This document shows positions 8,816-18,539 of a stretch of DNA of 64,000 nt, piece after piece. The notes under the pieces are model-generated. The model searched no databases. It was not told the origin of the DNA and saw only the letters and a program-made list of their open reading frames with translations. The number at the start of each line of letters is the position of its first letter. Within the stretch, counting starts at the first letter, position 1. This stretch comes from an uncultured Pelagibacteraceae bacterium (GTDB lineage: Bacteria; Pseudomonadota; Alphaproteobacteria; Pelagibacterales; Pelagibacteraceae): positions 1 through 64,000 of the forward strand of contig CACEVB010000004.1 in assembly GCA_902562875.1 (NCBI GenBank), given 5' to 3'. The position numbers and the translations under genes are program-made.

Positions 8816-10398
8816 TAAAATCTTCATTTAAATCGAGAGCGCCTAAAGATTTTAAAATTTTAATGCTTTATCCAAATTTACATATGAGTGCTTTAATGCC
8901 TCAGTCAATTGGCATATTTACGTCTCTTCTAAAAAGAGAAGGTTTTATCTTAGACTTGTTTGATTGCACTTACTATGAAGATATAGATTCTTTAACCTTA
9001 GGTAAAAATACAAATGAAGAAAAAGTGGCTAATAGAAATGTTGCCAAATATGATAATAAAGAGTGGACATCAAAAGGGGTTAAACCAAAGATTGGAATTG
9101 TCGAATCTTTTAAAAAAAAAGTAGAAACTTTTAATCCGGATTTAATTATAGTATCAGTCTTAGAAAGTACATATTTTTTAGCTATAGAATTATTAAAATC
9201 AGTTTCTAAAAATCAAAGAAATTTTAAAACACTTTTTGGAGGTGTTTTTGCAACATATGCTTCTGAAAAAATTATTCATAATGAGTTAGTAGATTATGTT
9301 TGCAGAGGCGAAGGAGAAGGGGCTGTTGTTGAAATGTGTAAAAAATTATGTTCAGGCGAAAGAATAGATAATATCCAAAATTTTACTATAAAGGAAGAAG
9401 GTAAAATCGTAAGGAACGGAATGAGACCTCCAATTGATATAAATGAGGTTCCTATACCAGATTGGGATTTATTTGAACCAGGAAGTTTATATAGACCCAT
9501 GCAGGGAAAAATTTGGAGAGCAGTAGGTCTTGAGACACAAAGGGGATGTCCATATACATGTACATTTTGTAATTCTCCTTCTAACAATGTTGAATATAAA
9601 GCGGAAACCGGAGGAAAATTTCACAGAAAAAAAAGCATCCAGAGATTAAAAAAAGAATTGGAATTTTTAGTAAAAAAATACGATCCCAATTTAATTTATT
9701 TTGTAGTTGATACATTTTTAGCTATGTCAAATAGAGAGTTTGATGAGCTAAAAGAACTTTATTCAGATTATAAAATTCCTTTTTGGATGAACACTAGAGC
9801 AGAAACAATTACAGAACATAGAGCCGCAGGTCTTGAAGAAATGAATATGTTGAGAATGAATATTGGAATCGAGCATGGAAATTATGAATATCGAAGAAAC
9901 TATCTAAAGAGAAACGTAAAAAACGAAGTTCAAATCAAAGCTTTTGAAATAGCAAGTCAACACAAATATACATCATGTGCTAACAGTATTATTGGAATGC
10001 CAGACGAAACTAGGGAGTTAATATTTGATACTATAAATTTTGTTAGAAAATTGCCTGAAAATATAGATGCAACAGGTGCTTTTATTTTTGCACCATATCA
10101 CGGAACACCCTTAAGAACATTAGCAATAGAGAAAGGATATCTAAAAGATGAAGAAATTTGCTCTTTATCAAATACAAGTGAAAGTATGTTAAGAATGCCA
10201 ACCATATCTAAAGATGAAATTCAGGGAATAGCTAGAGTATTTAGTTTTTATATTAAATTTCCAAAAGATAGATGGGATGAAATTAAAATCGCAGAACAAC
10301 CAACACCCGAAGGTGAAAAAATGTTTGTTAAATTAGGAAAAGAGTTTGATGAAAAATACCGCCAATATGCTGCAGGTGCATTAGATCTTCACGATTAA
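8812..10398 (+). CDS. Cobalamin-binding radical SAM protein (class B type), substrate unknown
   Basis: A 528-residue protein with an N-terminal B12-binding Rossmann-like domain (about residues 15-190, with DLIIVSVLEST near 110 and GGVFATYASE near 143) and a radical SAM domain. The iron-sulfur motif C-x3-C-x2-C is at residues 246, 250 and 253 (GCPYTCTFC). Later segments include NIGIEHGNYEYR near residue 352 and IIGMPDET near residue 390, matching the usual order of this class. Members methylate unactivated carbons or remodel rings, for example BchE, HpnP and antibiotic methylases. I cannot assign a substrate. It shares a unit with the B12 riboswitch and receptor, so it is the likely local consumer of the imported cofactor. 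Confidence 0.85.
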   Translation: MIKSSFKSRAPKDFKILMLYPNLHMSALMPQSIGIFTSLLKREGFILDLFDCTYYEDIDSLTLGKNTNEEKVANRNVAKYDNKEWTSKGVKPKIGIVESFKKKVETFNPDLIIVSVLESTYFLAIELLKSVSKNQRNFKTLFGGVFATYASEKIIHNELVDYVCRGEGEGAVVEMCKKLCSGERIDNIQNFTIKEEGKIVRNGMRPPIDINEVPIPDWDLFEPGSLYRPMQGKIWRAVGLETQRGCPYTCTFCNSPSNNVEYKAETGGKFHRKKSIQRLKKELEFLVKKYDPNLIYFVVDTFLAMSNREFDELKELYSDYKIPFWMNTRAETITEHRAAGLEEMNMLRMNIGIEHGNYEYRRNYLKRNVKNEVQIKAFEIASQHKYTSCANSIIGMPDETRELIFDTINFVRKLPENIDATGAFIFAPYHGTPLRTLAIEKGYLKDEEICSLSNTSESMLRMPTISKDEIQGIARVFSFYIKFPKDRWDEIKIAEQPTPEGEKMFVKLGKEFDEKYRQYAAGALDLHD

Positions 10399-10480
10399 AA
10401 TTATTATTAATTAAAATTTTGCGGATATTTTACTTTATTAAGTTATATATATATAAAAGAAGAAATAATACTTAATCTAA

Positions 10481-11497
10481 ATGAAAATTTACTTTTTAAT
10501 TTTATTTCCTTTAGCAATTATATTTTTATCATATTATTTAAAAAAAATTTCTTTTGGTTTGAGTTATACCGGAGAAGGACACCAAAGATTTGTTGAAAAA
10601 GATCAGATACCTATTATTGGAGGGATTTTTATTGTACTAAGTTTTGTATTTTTTCTTGATAGTTTTTCTCAAATTTTAAAAATTCATATTTTTTTAATTT
10701 TTTTTCTAGGTATTTTGTCAGATTTTAAATATTTAAATTCTCCAAAAATAAGATTTTTAATGCAAATTATAATAATTTCATCTTTTGTTTATTTTAATAA
10801 TTTAGAAATATTTGATACTAGAGTTATTTTCTTAGATGAAATATTAACTAATAAATATTTTAATTTTATTTTTGTTTTATTTTGTGTACTTATACTCGTA
10901 AATGGATCAAATTTTATTGACGGTCTAAATACTTTGCTTATTGGTTATTATCTAATTATTTTAATTAATTTATTAAATTCGAATTTGGTTCCAAATTTAG
11001 ATTTATTGAATAATGATTATTTATATTGGACTATTTTAATATCTATTTTATTCATCTTTAATTTTATAAAAAAATTATTTATGGGAGATTCAGGGGCATA
11101 TGCGCTTGGATTAATCTTTAGCTTTATTTTAATTAAACTACACGAATATAATGATCAAATATCCCCCTTTTTTATTTTACTTTTAGTTTGGTACCCATCA
11201 TATGAGTTACTTTTTTCTATAATTAGAAAATTTAAATTTGGATTATCTCCTATTAAAGCAGACAACAAACACTTTCATCAATTACTTTTTAATTTTTTCT
11301 CAAAAAAGTTAAATTTAAAAAAAATTTATATTAATACTTTTACAGGCATGGTCATTAATACTTTCAATTTTATTATTATTTATTTAGCCTTTTTAGAGAT
11401 GAATAACACTCAGTATCAAATACTTTTAATATTATTTAGCGTTATTTTATACACATTCTTATATCTGAAATTATTTTCTTTTAGATACAAGTTTTAA
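10481..11497 (+). CDS. MraY/WecA-family sugar-phosphate prenyl transferase
   Basis: A 338-residue polytopic inner-membrane enzyme of glycosyltransferase family 4 (the MraY/WecA superfamily, not the soluble GT4 of CAZy). Visible signatures are NGSNFIDGLN near residue 141, MGDSGAYALG near residue 203, and the cytoplasmic histidine loop KADNKHFHQLL near residue 258. Such enzymes attach a sugar-1-phosphate to undecaprenyl phosphate and start an O-antigen-like chain. mraY itself is in the dcw cluster at 55.6 kb, so this copy most likely serves surface polysaccharide as WecA or WbpL do. The sugar is not known. Confidence 0.85.
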   Translation: MKIYFLILFPLAIIFLSYYLKKISFGLSYTGEGHQRFVEKDQIPIIGGIFIVLSFVFFLDSFSQILKIHIFLIFFLGILSDFKYLNSPKIRFLMQIIIISSFVYFNNLEIFDTRVIFLDEILTNKYFNFIFVLFCVLILVNGSNFIDGLNTLLIGYYLIILINLLNSNLVPNLDLLNNDYLYWTILISILFIFNFIKKLFMGDSGAYALGLIFSFILIKLHEYNDQISPFFILLLVWYPSYELLFSIIRKFKFGLSPIKADNKHFHQLLFNFFSKKLNLKKIYINTFTGMVINTFNFIIIYLAFLEMNNTQYQILLILFSVILYTFLYLKLFSFRYKF

Positions 11498-11510
11498 ATA
11501 AATTTTACTC

Positions 11511-12179
11511 TTATTTTACAAAAAATAATTTTACCATACAAAGTAAAATTGAGAAACCGTCTTTAAAGGCATTTACTTTTTTTACACCGGCAATTCTTTT
11601 TCTCTCAAAAGAGGGTATTGATTTAATATTCAAATTATACCTTTTAGCTTTAATTGGCAATTCAACGCAAAAATTAAATGTTGTCTCGTTCAGATTTAGA
11701 TTTTTTACCTTTTGAGTGTCCCCCATAACGTAAGTATATAAAATATCAGTAATGTTTAATTTAAAGAATATTCTTCCAATTTTTGTAAAAATAAAATTAC
11801 CAATTAAAGTGATTAAAGTATCATCTTCGCTACTTGCATTTATTTCATATCTAGAACCAAAAACAATATCTACATTGTTTTTATCTAGCTCATTTAACAT
11901 TGAGGACAATTCATTTGGATAAAACGATCCATCTGCATTATATATACAAAAGTATTTTGTTTTTACATTTTTTATACCTTCAATTAACGCAGCACCATAC
12001 CCATTGATAGATTGAAATAAAATATCACAATCATAATTTTTTATAGCATCTATTGTCTCAGTATCACTAGACTCTAAAACAACAATTTTATTAACATTAA
12101 ATTTTTTTAATTCATCTAATACGTCTGGTAATGATTCTTTCTCATTTTTTGCAGGAATAACGAGTGTGATATTTTTCAT
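11511..12179 (-). CDS. Glycosyltransferase family 2, dolichyl-phosphate-mannose-synthase-like
   Basis: A 222-residue GT-A enzyme. It begins with ITLVIPAKNEKESLPDVL (residues 4-21), the hallmark of DPM1/GtrB-like prenyl-phosphate glycosyltransferases, and has the metal site YNADGS near residue 79 in place of the usual DADLQ. FGSRYE follows near residue 107. There are no C-terminal membrane helices, so it is the short, soluble-type form. It abuts the membrane protein upstream (they share one base), which looks like a GT-C transferase. A prenyl-phosphate sugar made here and used by that protein is a sensible but untested pairing. Confidence 0.82.
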   Translation of the reverse strand: MKNITLVIPAKNEKESLPDVLDELKKFNVNKIVVLESSDTETIDAIKNYDCDILFQSINGYGAALIEGIKNVKTKYFCIYNADGSFYPNELSSMLNELDKNNVDIVFGSRYEINASSEDDTLITLIGNFIFTKIGRIFFKLNITDILYTYVMGDTQKVKNLNLNETTFNFCVELPIKAKRYNLNIKSIPSFERKRIAGVKKVNAFKDGFSILLCMVKLFFVK

Positions 12180-13429
12180 TAAAAGCTTATTATATAGTAA
12201 TTAATAAAATTGATAAAATAATAAATAATATAAAATAAAAACAAAAAACTAATATTAATTTTTTTAAAAAAATTTTTATTAATTTTAAAATCAAATAAAG
12301 TAAAACTCAAAATTATTATTAATGGATCATAGTATTTATGAAAGATATGATATTGAGGAGTTATAAAGAATAACAAAATAAATAAATATAAATTATTTAT
12401 AATATTTAAGCTGACGACTTTAATTGAAAAAAAGAATGCAAATGGGAGAATTAAAAAAAATAATAAGTTACTATTTAGAATATAATTTGAGGCATGTAAA
12501 ATTATACCTCCACCTGATAAATTAATATTGTAATCAAAATTTAAAAATACGATTAATGTAAGTAAAATTGATATTGTGAAATTGATAAAGTCTTTTTTTA
12601 AATTTAGCTCATTTATAAAAAATCTTTTGCTAAATAGTATTGGAAAAATATGGAATAAAAAAATAGACGTTATAATACCAATTTTATTAAAATAATTAAA
12701 ATTTAGTCCACCTACTGAAATAAAAAAAACGTCTAAAATAAAAACATAGTAAAATGCTGGGAATGCTAAAATTAAATTTAAAATAATAATTTTGAATATT
12801 ATTTTAACGTCCTTTACAATGAAAAGATAATTTAAAAAAAACGGTATTACAAAAAGAGAAAATGATGGTCTAATGTAGGATGAAATCGCTAAAAAAATTA
12901 TATTATAGTAAATAAATAAAATATTTTTATCTTTTCTAAATTTAAGAAAATAAAACAAAGATGTTAAGAAAAATAATAAACCTAATGTTGCACTTTCAGG
13001 CCATATAATATTCGATCTAAAAGATGGAGAAATAAATAATATACAGCTTAATAAAAAAAGTATTTTTTTATCTATTTCAAATTCTTTAAATACCTGTTTT
13101 AAACATAAATAAAATAAAAATTGGTTTAGAACTAAAATATTTATTAAAATAAATCTTACTAAGTCAATATTAATAAAAATCTTTTTTAGAATAAAAATTA
13201 TAATAATAAATACTGGAGAAATTCTAGTTGATGATTCTAGGCTATCATAATTTAATAAAGTATTTATAAAATTCGTTTCAAATGCCTGAACTTGCTTTAA
13301 AGCATGATCAAAATCCATCATAGGTCCTGCTGTTACATTTTCATCAAAAACAAAACCTGTTAAAAGACTTATATATAATATAAAAAATACTAGAATATGG
13401 GAGTTTGTTTTATAATAATTAATATTCAT
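12179..13429 (-). CDS. Polytopic membrane protein, GT-C glycosyltransferase-like
   Basis: A 416-residue very hydrophobic protein with about ten membrane segments. The first outer loop holds an acidic-aromatic stretch, MMDFDHALKQVQAFE near residue 37, which recalls the catalytic Asp loop of GT-C enzymes that use prenyl-phosphate sugars. No other motif is diagnostic. It is translationally coupled to the DPM-synthase-like gene. A polysaccharide polymerase is an alternative reading. Divergent from the following methyltransferase over 47 bp. Confidence 0.6.
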   Translation of the reverse strand: MNINYYKTNSHILVFFILYISLLTGFVFDENVTAGPMMDFDHALKQVQAFETNFINTLLNYDSLESSTRISPVFIIIIFILKKIFINIDLVRFILINILVLNQFLFYLCLKQVFKEFEIDKKILFLLSCILFISPSFRSNIIWPESATLGLLFFLTSLFYFLKFRKDKNILFIYYNIIFLAISSYIRPSFSLFVIPFFLNYLFIVKDVKIIFKIIILNLILAFPAFYYVFILDVFFISVGGLNFNYFNKIGIITSIFLFHIFPILFSKRFFINELNLKKDFINFTISILLTLIVFLNFDYNINLSGGGIILHASNYILNSNLLFFLILPFAFFFSIKVVSLNIINNLYLFILLFFITPQYHIFHKYYDPLIIILSFTLFDFKINKNFFKKINISFLFLFYIIYYFINFINYYIISF

Positions 13430-13476
13430 GATTAAAAATTAAATATTTGTAGAATGAGACAATATACATAAATTTT

Positions 13477-14163
13477 ATGTTTTTAAAATATTATCAGAAA
13501 ATAGATGATGCGATTTCGTACTTATTCTCGTCAGTTTCAAATGAGAGTAAGTTTATAAAATCAATTTTTGGAAAAAAAAAAATATTATATGTTGATATTG
13601 GCACAAACGAGGGGAATTATATAGATTTTCTAAAAAAAATTTGTGTATTTAATAAAGTAATTTGTTTTGAGCCTATTGAACATCTTTCCAAAAAATTACA
13701 AAATAAATATTCAGATAAAAATTTTTTTATTAACAATTTCGCTTTATCAAATAAAGTTAGTTCTAAAAAATTTTATCAATATCAAATATCCTCTCAGTCA
13801 AGTTTTTATAAACAAAATAATTTATTCAAGTCATTAAAAAAACTAGAAAAAGTCCAAAAAATAAAAACCAAAAAATTTGATGGTATATTTTCTGACAACA
13901 AAAAAATAGATTTTTGTAAAATTGATGTACAAGGTGAAGAATTAAACGTTTTAAAGGGAATGGTGAAAAACTTAAAAAAAGGCAATATTAGATTAATAAA
14001 GATTGAGATTTCTTTTATAGAAAGATATTTAAAATCTAAATCAAACTTTTATGAAATTTTAAATTTTTTTTTAAAATATCACTACAGGTTATCTAGTATC
14101 TCAAAAATAAAATATAGAAACAATAGATTGTTATTAATGGATGCTTTTTTTGAAAAAACATAA
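13477..14163 (+). CDS. FkbM-family SAM methyltransferase
   Basis: A 228-residue methyltransferase. Motif I is YVDIGTNEGNY near residue 40, with CFEP near residue 63 as the acidic end of strand 2. The FkbM signature FCKIDVQGEE is near residue 147. It begins a plus-strand run with a large membrane protein and a second FkbM gene. The two FkbM proteins flanking the membrane protein differ clearly in sequence, so they are not a recent duplication. Acceptor unknown; probably a surface sugar. Confidence 0.84.
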   Translation: MFLKYYQKIDDAISYLFSSVSNESKFIKSIFGKKKILYVDIGTNEGNYIDFLKKICVFNKVICFEPIEHLSKKLQNKYSDKNFFINNFALSNKVSSKKFYQYQISSQSSFYKQNNLFKSLKKLEKVQKIKTKKFDGIFSDNKKIDFCKIDVQGEELNVLKGMVKNLKKGNIRLIKIEISFIERYLKSKSNFYEILNFFLKYHYRLSSISKIKYRNNRLLLMDAFFEKT

Positions 14164-14175
14164 ACATAATTTCTC

Positions 14176-15753
14176 ATGTCAATAGATCTGGTCTTTTTTA
14201 TAATTTCATATTTTACAATTATTTTTTCAATATTAGGCTATGGTTCTTTTTTTTCAAAATTCGCAAACCAAGGTAATATTGAATGTCTAGGTTATAAAGG
14301 GTTAATAGGTATATTTATATTAATCTTATATTCATACATATCACATTTATTTTATAAGCATTCCATAGTTCATAATTCAATTATTATTATTTTAGGTTTA
14401 GTTTTTTTTTTACATAAAAAAGCAAAAATCTCTTTTACGGATATTAGAAATGTATTTTTAATATTTTCAATAATTTTAGTTGGATTTTTTATATTTAAGA
14501 CACATGATGATTTCCCCTATTATCATTTTCCTTACACATATCATCTCACTCAAAATTTTCTAACGACTGGAATTGGTCAAATTAATCATGGTTTTAGAAC
14601 ACCGTCCTCAATATTTTACCTAAATTCACTATCATATTTACCTTTTATAAAATATTATATGTTTCATATTGGTACACTTGCCATTCTAGGCTTTTCAAAT
14701 TTAATTCTACTAAACTATGTATTTATTTATCTCAAAAAGAAAAAATTTGATTTTTTATTTTTTTTTATTTTACTTATATTCTGTTTCATCAATATATTTT
14801 TTTATAGACTGCAGGAACATGGAACTGATAGGTCTGCTCAAATTTTAATATTTATTTTATTTATTAATTTATTTCTTTTAAGAGATATTAAAACAGATAT
14901 TAGTAAAACATTTACATTATTGATAATTTTATTTTCCTTAATAGTATCATTAAAATCATTTTACTTTTTGTATTTAGTACTTTTACCGGTAATGTTGTAT
15001 TATCTCATCTTAGATAATAAATTCCACGAGTTAAAAATTGTTTTTAAAAATCCTTTTTTTTATTTGTCATTAATTCTTACTGTAATGGTTTTATTATCTT
15101 ATTTTTTTAATACTGGTTGTTTTATTTATCCCGTAAGTTTTACATGTGTAGAAAGTTTAGATTGGTCTTTGAAAGTGATTGATGTGAAACAAATGAATAA
15201 TTGGTACGAGCAGTGGTCTAAAGCAGGAGCTACCCCTAATTTTAGAGTCGAAAACCCTGAAGTATATATTCAAAAATTTAATTGGGTTGGAAATTGGATG
15301 CAGTTATATTTTTTTAATAAAGTTTCAGATTATTTATTAGGCCTTTTTTTTATGTCTATCGTGTTTTTAATTTTATTCAAAGGAAACTTAAGAAAAAATA
15401 GAAAAAGTTTTAAATTTTTATATTATTATCTAGTAATAATTTTGTTATTTATTGAATGGTTCTATAATCATCCAGCTTTGAGATATGGTGGATACGTTTT
15501 AATGGCATTAATATTATTTCTCCCACTTTCAAATTTTTTGTCTAATTTAGTAAATTTAAATAAAATAAAAATAAAAGTTTATGGTTTAATATTATTAGTT
15601 TTTTTAATCTTTTTTTCTAGAAACGTAGATAGAATTTTAAATGAAGTTGATTTATATAACTACAAACCATTAAAAAATCCTTATTACAATATTGATGAAA
15701 ATCATTTCAGAATGGAAAAAAAATTAAAATTATATTTAGACACAAACAAATAA
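14176..15753 (+). CDS. Large polytopic membrane protein (LIC_10190-like), function unknown
   Basis: A 525-residue membrane protein with roughly twelve hydrophobic segments. A histidine-rich loop, THDDFPYYHFPYTYHLTQ near residue 109, and NHGFRTPSSIFYLNS near residue 135 lie on one side of the membrane. From memory this loop matches a family annotated as LIC_10190 membrane proteins, found in surface-glycan clusters of spirochaetes and marine bacteria. A GT-C transferase or polymerase role is plausible. It lies 12 bp after one FkbM gene and 1 bp before another. Confidence 0.6.
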   Translation: MSIDLVFFIISYFTIIFSILGYGSFFSKFANQGNIECLGYKGLIGIFILILYSYISHLFYKHSIVHNSIIIILGLVFFLHKKAKISFTDIRNVFLIFSIILVGFFIFKTHDDFPYYHFPYTYHLTQNFLTTGIGQINHGFRTPSSIFYLNSLSYLPFIKYYMFHIGTLAILGFSNLILLNYVFIYLKKKKFDFLFFFILLIFCFINIFFYRLQEHGTDRSAQILIFILFINLFLLRDIKTDISKTFTLLIILFSLIVSLKSFYFLYLVLLPVMLYYLILDNKFHELKIVFKNPFFYLSLILTVMVLLSYFFNTGCFIYPVSFTCVESLDWSLKVIDVKQMNNWYEQWSKAGATPNFRVENPEVYIQKFNWVGNWMQLYFFNKVSDYLLGLFFMSIVFLILFKGNLRKNRKSFKFLYYYLVIILLFIEWFYNHPALRYGGYVLMALILFLPLSNFLSNLVNLNKIKIKVYGLILLVFLIFFSRNVDRILNEVDLYNYKPLKNPYYNIDENHFRMEKKLKLYLDTNK

Positions 15754-15754
15754 T

Positions 15755-16477
15755 ATGAAATTTATTTTTTTTAAAATATTGAGATTTTTTGATTACCTAC
15801 ATCAAAAAAAAATTAATAAATTTCTTGCTAATCAATTTAAAAATATTGATACTTTTTTTGATATTGGTGCTCATAGAGGAGAAACCATAGGAATATACCT
15901 CAAACATTTTAAAATCAAAAAAATTTACTCTTTTGAACCAATAATTGATAATTTTAAATACTTAGAATTAAATAAAAAAAAATTTAGTAAAAAATACTCG
16001 AATACATTAATTTATTTGGAAAATTTCGCCTTAGGTTCAAAATCAATTAGTAAAAATATAAAATTTTTTGACGAAAGTTCCTCTTCAACAATAAATAACA
16101 TAAATTTCACTTCTAAATATTTTAAAAAAAAAAATAAATATCTTATGTCAAAAAAAAAAGAAGATTTATTTGTCGAAAAAAAAATAAAAATAATAAGATT
16201 AAAAGATTATTTAGAAACGAAAAAAATAGACAAAATTGATTTCATGAAAATTGATACAGAGGGTTACGAATTCGAAGTTCTTTTAGGAGCTGAGGAATAT
16301 ATTAAAAAAGTTAAAATGTTAATTTTTGAGCATCATTATCACAATATGTTGATCAAAAATTATACGTTTAGTGATATTCATAATTTACTAAAAAAATATA
16401 ATTTCCATCAGATTAATAAATTTAAGATGCCTTTTAGAAAGACTTTTGAATATATTTATATTAACAATATTAGATAA
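15755..16477 (+). CDS. FkbM-family SAM methyltransferase
   Basis: A 240-residue methyltransferase. Motif I FFDIGAHRGETIGIY lies near residue 34 and SFEP near residue 60. The signature FMKIDTEGYEFEVLLGA near residue 160 is the canonical FkbM form. The first 25 residues are basic and aromatic and could touch the membrane. It starts one base after the stop of the membrane protein and so belongs to the same transcript. Target unknown. Confidence 0.86.
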   Translation: MKFIFFKILRFFDYLHQKKINKFLANQFKNIDTFFDIGAHRGETIGIYLKHFKIKKIYSFEPIIDNFKYLELNKKKFSKKYSNTLIYLENFALGSKSISKNIKFFDESSSSTINNINFTSKYFKKKNKYLMSKKKEDLFVEKKIKIIRLKDYLETKKIDKIDFMKIDTEGYEFEVLLGAEEYIKKVKMLIFEHHYHNMLIKNYTFSDIHNLLKKYNFHQINKFKMPFRKTFEYIYINNIR

Positions 16478-16528
16478 TAATTCTTATCTTTACTTTTAAA
16501 AAAAAAAATATAATTATTTATTGATAAA

Positions 16529-17572
16529 GTGAATAAAACAGCATTAATTTTTGGAATTACTGGACAAGACGGTTCTTATTTGGCTGAGTTTCTCTTAAAA
16601 AAAAAATATGTTGTTCATGGAGTTATTCGAAGATCCTCATCATTTAATACTGGAAGAATAGACCATTTGTACCAAGACCCCCATGAAAAAAAAAGAAATT
16701 TTGTTTTGCATTATGGCGATGTAACTGATGCTATATCTGTATCATCTATTTTAAATAAAATAAAACCAAACGAAATTTATAATCTGGCTGCACAATCGCA
16801 TGTAGCTGTATCTTTTGAAGTTCCAGAGTATACTGCAAACGCAGACGCTATAGGGGCTTTAAGAATTCTAGAGGCAATAAAATTCCATCGATTAGAAAAG
16901 ACTTGTAAGTTTTATCAAGCTGGAACATCAGAGATGTACGGTAAAGTTCGAGAGGTGCCTCAAACTGAAAAAACTCCGTTTTACCCAAGAAGTCCTTATG
17001 GTGTCGCTAAAGTTTACGCTCATTGGATCACCGTAAATTACAGAGAGGCTTACAATATATTTGCATCCAATGGTATCTTGTTTAATCATGAGAGTCCTTT
17101 GAGAGGAGAGACTTTTGTTACAAAAAAAATTGTTAAAGCGCTTGTAAAAATTAAATATGGTAAACAAGACAGATTATATCTCGGAAATCTTGATGCAAAA
17201 AGAGATTGGGGACATGCAAGAGATTATGTTGAAGCAATGTGGAAAATACTACAATACAAACAACCTGATGATTTTGTTATATCCACAGGTAAACAATACA
17301 GTGTTAGACAATTTGTAAATTTAGTAGCAAAAACTATTGATCTTAAATTAAAATGGAGAGGCAAAGGCTTCAATGAAAAAGCAATTAATCAAGATAACGA
17401 TAAAGTTATTTTAAGTATAGATAAAAAATATTATAGACCCTTAGATGTAAATAGTCTCTTAGGAAACAGCAAAAAAGCTAAAATAAAATTAAAATGGTTT
17501 CCCAAAACAACCATTCAAAAGCTCGTTAAAGAAATGGTAGATTTTGAAGAAAAAAACTTTCTAAATGATTAA
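16529..17572 (+). CDS. gmd: GDP-mannose 4,6-dehydratase
   Basis: Converts GDP-mannose to GDP-4-keto-6-deoxymannose, the first step to GDP-L-fucose. The 347-residue length is normal. The NADP-binding motif [15 protein letters not shown] is at residues 9-23, the SDR active-site YGVAK lies near residue 157, and [14 protein letters not shown] near residue 187 is family-specific. The start is GTG at 16529, chosen because the glycine motif follows at the usual distance. It overlaps fcl by 8 bp, so the two pathway enzymes are translated together. Confidence 0.96.
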   Translation: MNKTALIFGITGQDGSYLAEFLLKKKYVVHGVIRRSSSFNTGRIDHLYQDPHEKKRNFVLHYGDVTDAISVSSILNKIKPNEIYNLAAQSHVAVSFEVPEYTANADAIGALRILEAIKFHRLEKTCKFYQAGTSEMYGKVREVPQTEKTPFYPRSPYGVAKVYAHWITVNYREAYNIFASNGILFNHESPLRGETFVTKKIVKALVKIKYGKQDRLYLGNLDAKRDWGHARDYVEAMWKILQYKQPDDFVISTGKQYSVRQFVNLVAKTIDLKLKWRGKGFNEKAINQDNDKVILSIDKKYYRPLDVNSLLGNSKKAKIKLKWFPKTTIQKLVKEMVDFEEKNFLND

Positions 17573-18503
17573 TAAAAATTCAAAAATTTTTATTGCTGGT
17601 CATAAAGGAATGGTTGGAAGTGCAATTAAAAAAAAACTAGAGGAAAAAGGATATAAGAAAATAATTACAATTGAAAAAAACAAATTGAACTTGTTGAATC
17701 AAGAAAAAGTATTTAAGTATCTTAATATAAGTAAACCTAACATAGTAATTATTGCGGCAGCTAGAGTTGGTGGTATTTTAGCAAATAGCTTAAATAAATC
17801 AAAATTTATTTATGAAAACTTGCAAATCCAAAATAATTTGATTCATGGATCATATTTAGCAAAAGTAAAAAATCTCATGTTTCTTGGTTCAAGTTGTATT
17901 TATCCAAAATTTTCAAAACAACCAATTAAGGAAAAATATATACTTAATGGCCCATTAGAAGAGACAAACGATGCTTATGCAATATCCAAAATTGCGGGAA
18001 TTATGATGTGTAATAACTACTCGAAAAATTATAAATTAAATTACAAAAGTCTCATGCCTTCAAATATGTATGGTCCCAATGATAATTATGATCTTAAAAG
18101 CTCGCATTTTTTTCCAGCATTAATAAAAAAAATCCATTTAGCAAAAAAAAATAAAAGAGATTCGATCACTATATGGGGTAGTGGTAAACCTTTAAGAGAG
18201 TTATTATTTGTTGAGGATTTTGCAGATGCAATACTTTATTTTATGAATAGAAGATTTAATTATCCCTTTATAAATATTGGAACTGGAAGAGACTATAATA
18301 TAAAGTGGTATGCAAAATTTATAGCAAATGAATTAAAAGCAAATAAATTAAAATTCAAATTTGATAAATCTAAACCTGATGGTATGAAACGAAAATTACT
18401 TGATGTTAAATTAGCTAAACGATTGGGATGGCAAGCAAAAACTTCTTTAAAAAAGGGACTTGCAATAACATTAAAAGATTACTACAAAAAAGTTAAAAAT
18501 TAA
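17565..18503 (+). CDS. fcl: GDP-L-fucose synthase
   Basis: Epimerises and reduces GDP-4-keto-6-deoxymannose to GDP-L-fucose using NADPH. It is a 312-residue SDR with the nucleotide motif [10 protein letters not shown] near residue 10, AARVGGI near residue 65, the active-site region GSSCIYPKF near residue 107 and the catalytic YAISK near residue 138. The GDP-fucose made with gmd presumably feeds one of the glycosyltransferases of this block. It is the last protein gene before the 5S rRNA. Confidence 0.96.
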   Translation: MINKNSKIFIAGHKGMVGSAIKKKLEEKGYKKIITIEKNKLNLLNQEKVFKYLNISKPNIVIIAAARVGGILANSLNKSKFIYENLQIQNNLIHGSYLAKVKNLMFLGSSCIYPKFSKQPIKEKYILNGPLEETNDAYAISKIAGIMMCNNYSKNYKLNYKSLMPSNMYGPNDNYDLKSSHFFPALIKKIHLAKKNKRDSITIWGSGKPLRELLFVEDFADAILYFMNRRFNYPFINIGTGRDYNIKWYAKFIANELKANKLKFKFDKSKPDGMKRKLLDVKLAKRLGWQAKTSLKKGLAITLKDYYKKVKN

Positions 18504-18505
18504 GA

Positions 18506-18533
18506 TTTACTTTTTTTAATTTTTCACTATAAA
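18506..18533 (+). promoter_or_regulatory. Candidate promoter of the detached 5S rRNA
   Basis: TTTACT (18506-18511) and TATAAA (18528-18533) are spaced by 16 bp. The predicted start about 7 nt downstream coincides with the 5' end of 5S rRNA helix I near 18540. The element has the same shape as the one in front of the B12 riboswitch. Confidence 0.5.
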
Positions 18534-18539
18534 TTCCTG

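Noticed and set aside
1..18500. CRISPR array, insertion sequences or integrase in the hypervariable block
   Set aside because: No repeat-spacer pattern, terminal inverted repeats or transposase-like frame was found on either strand.
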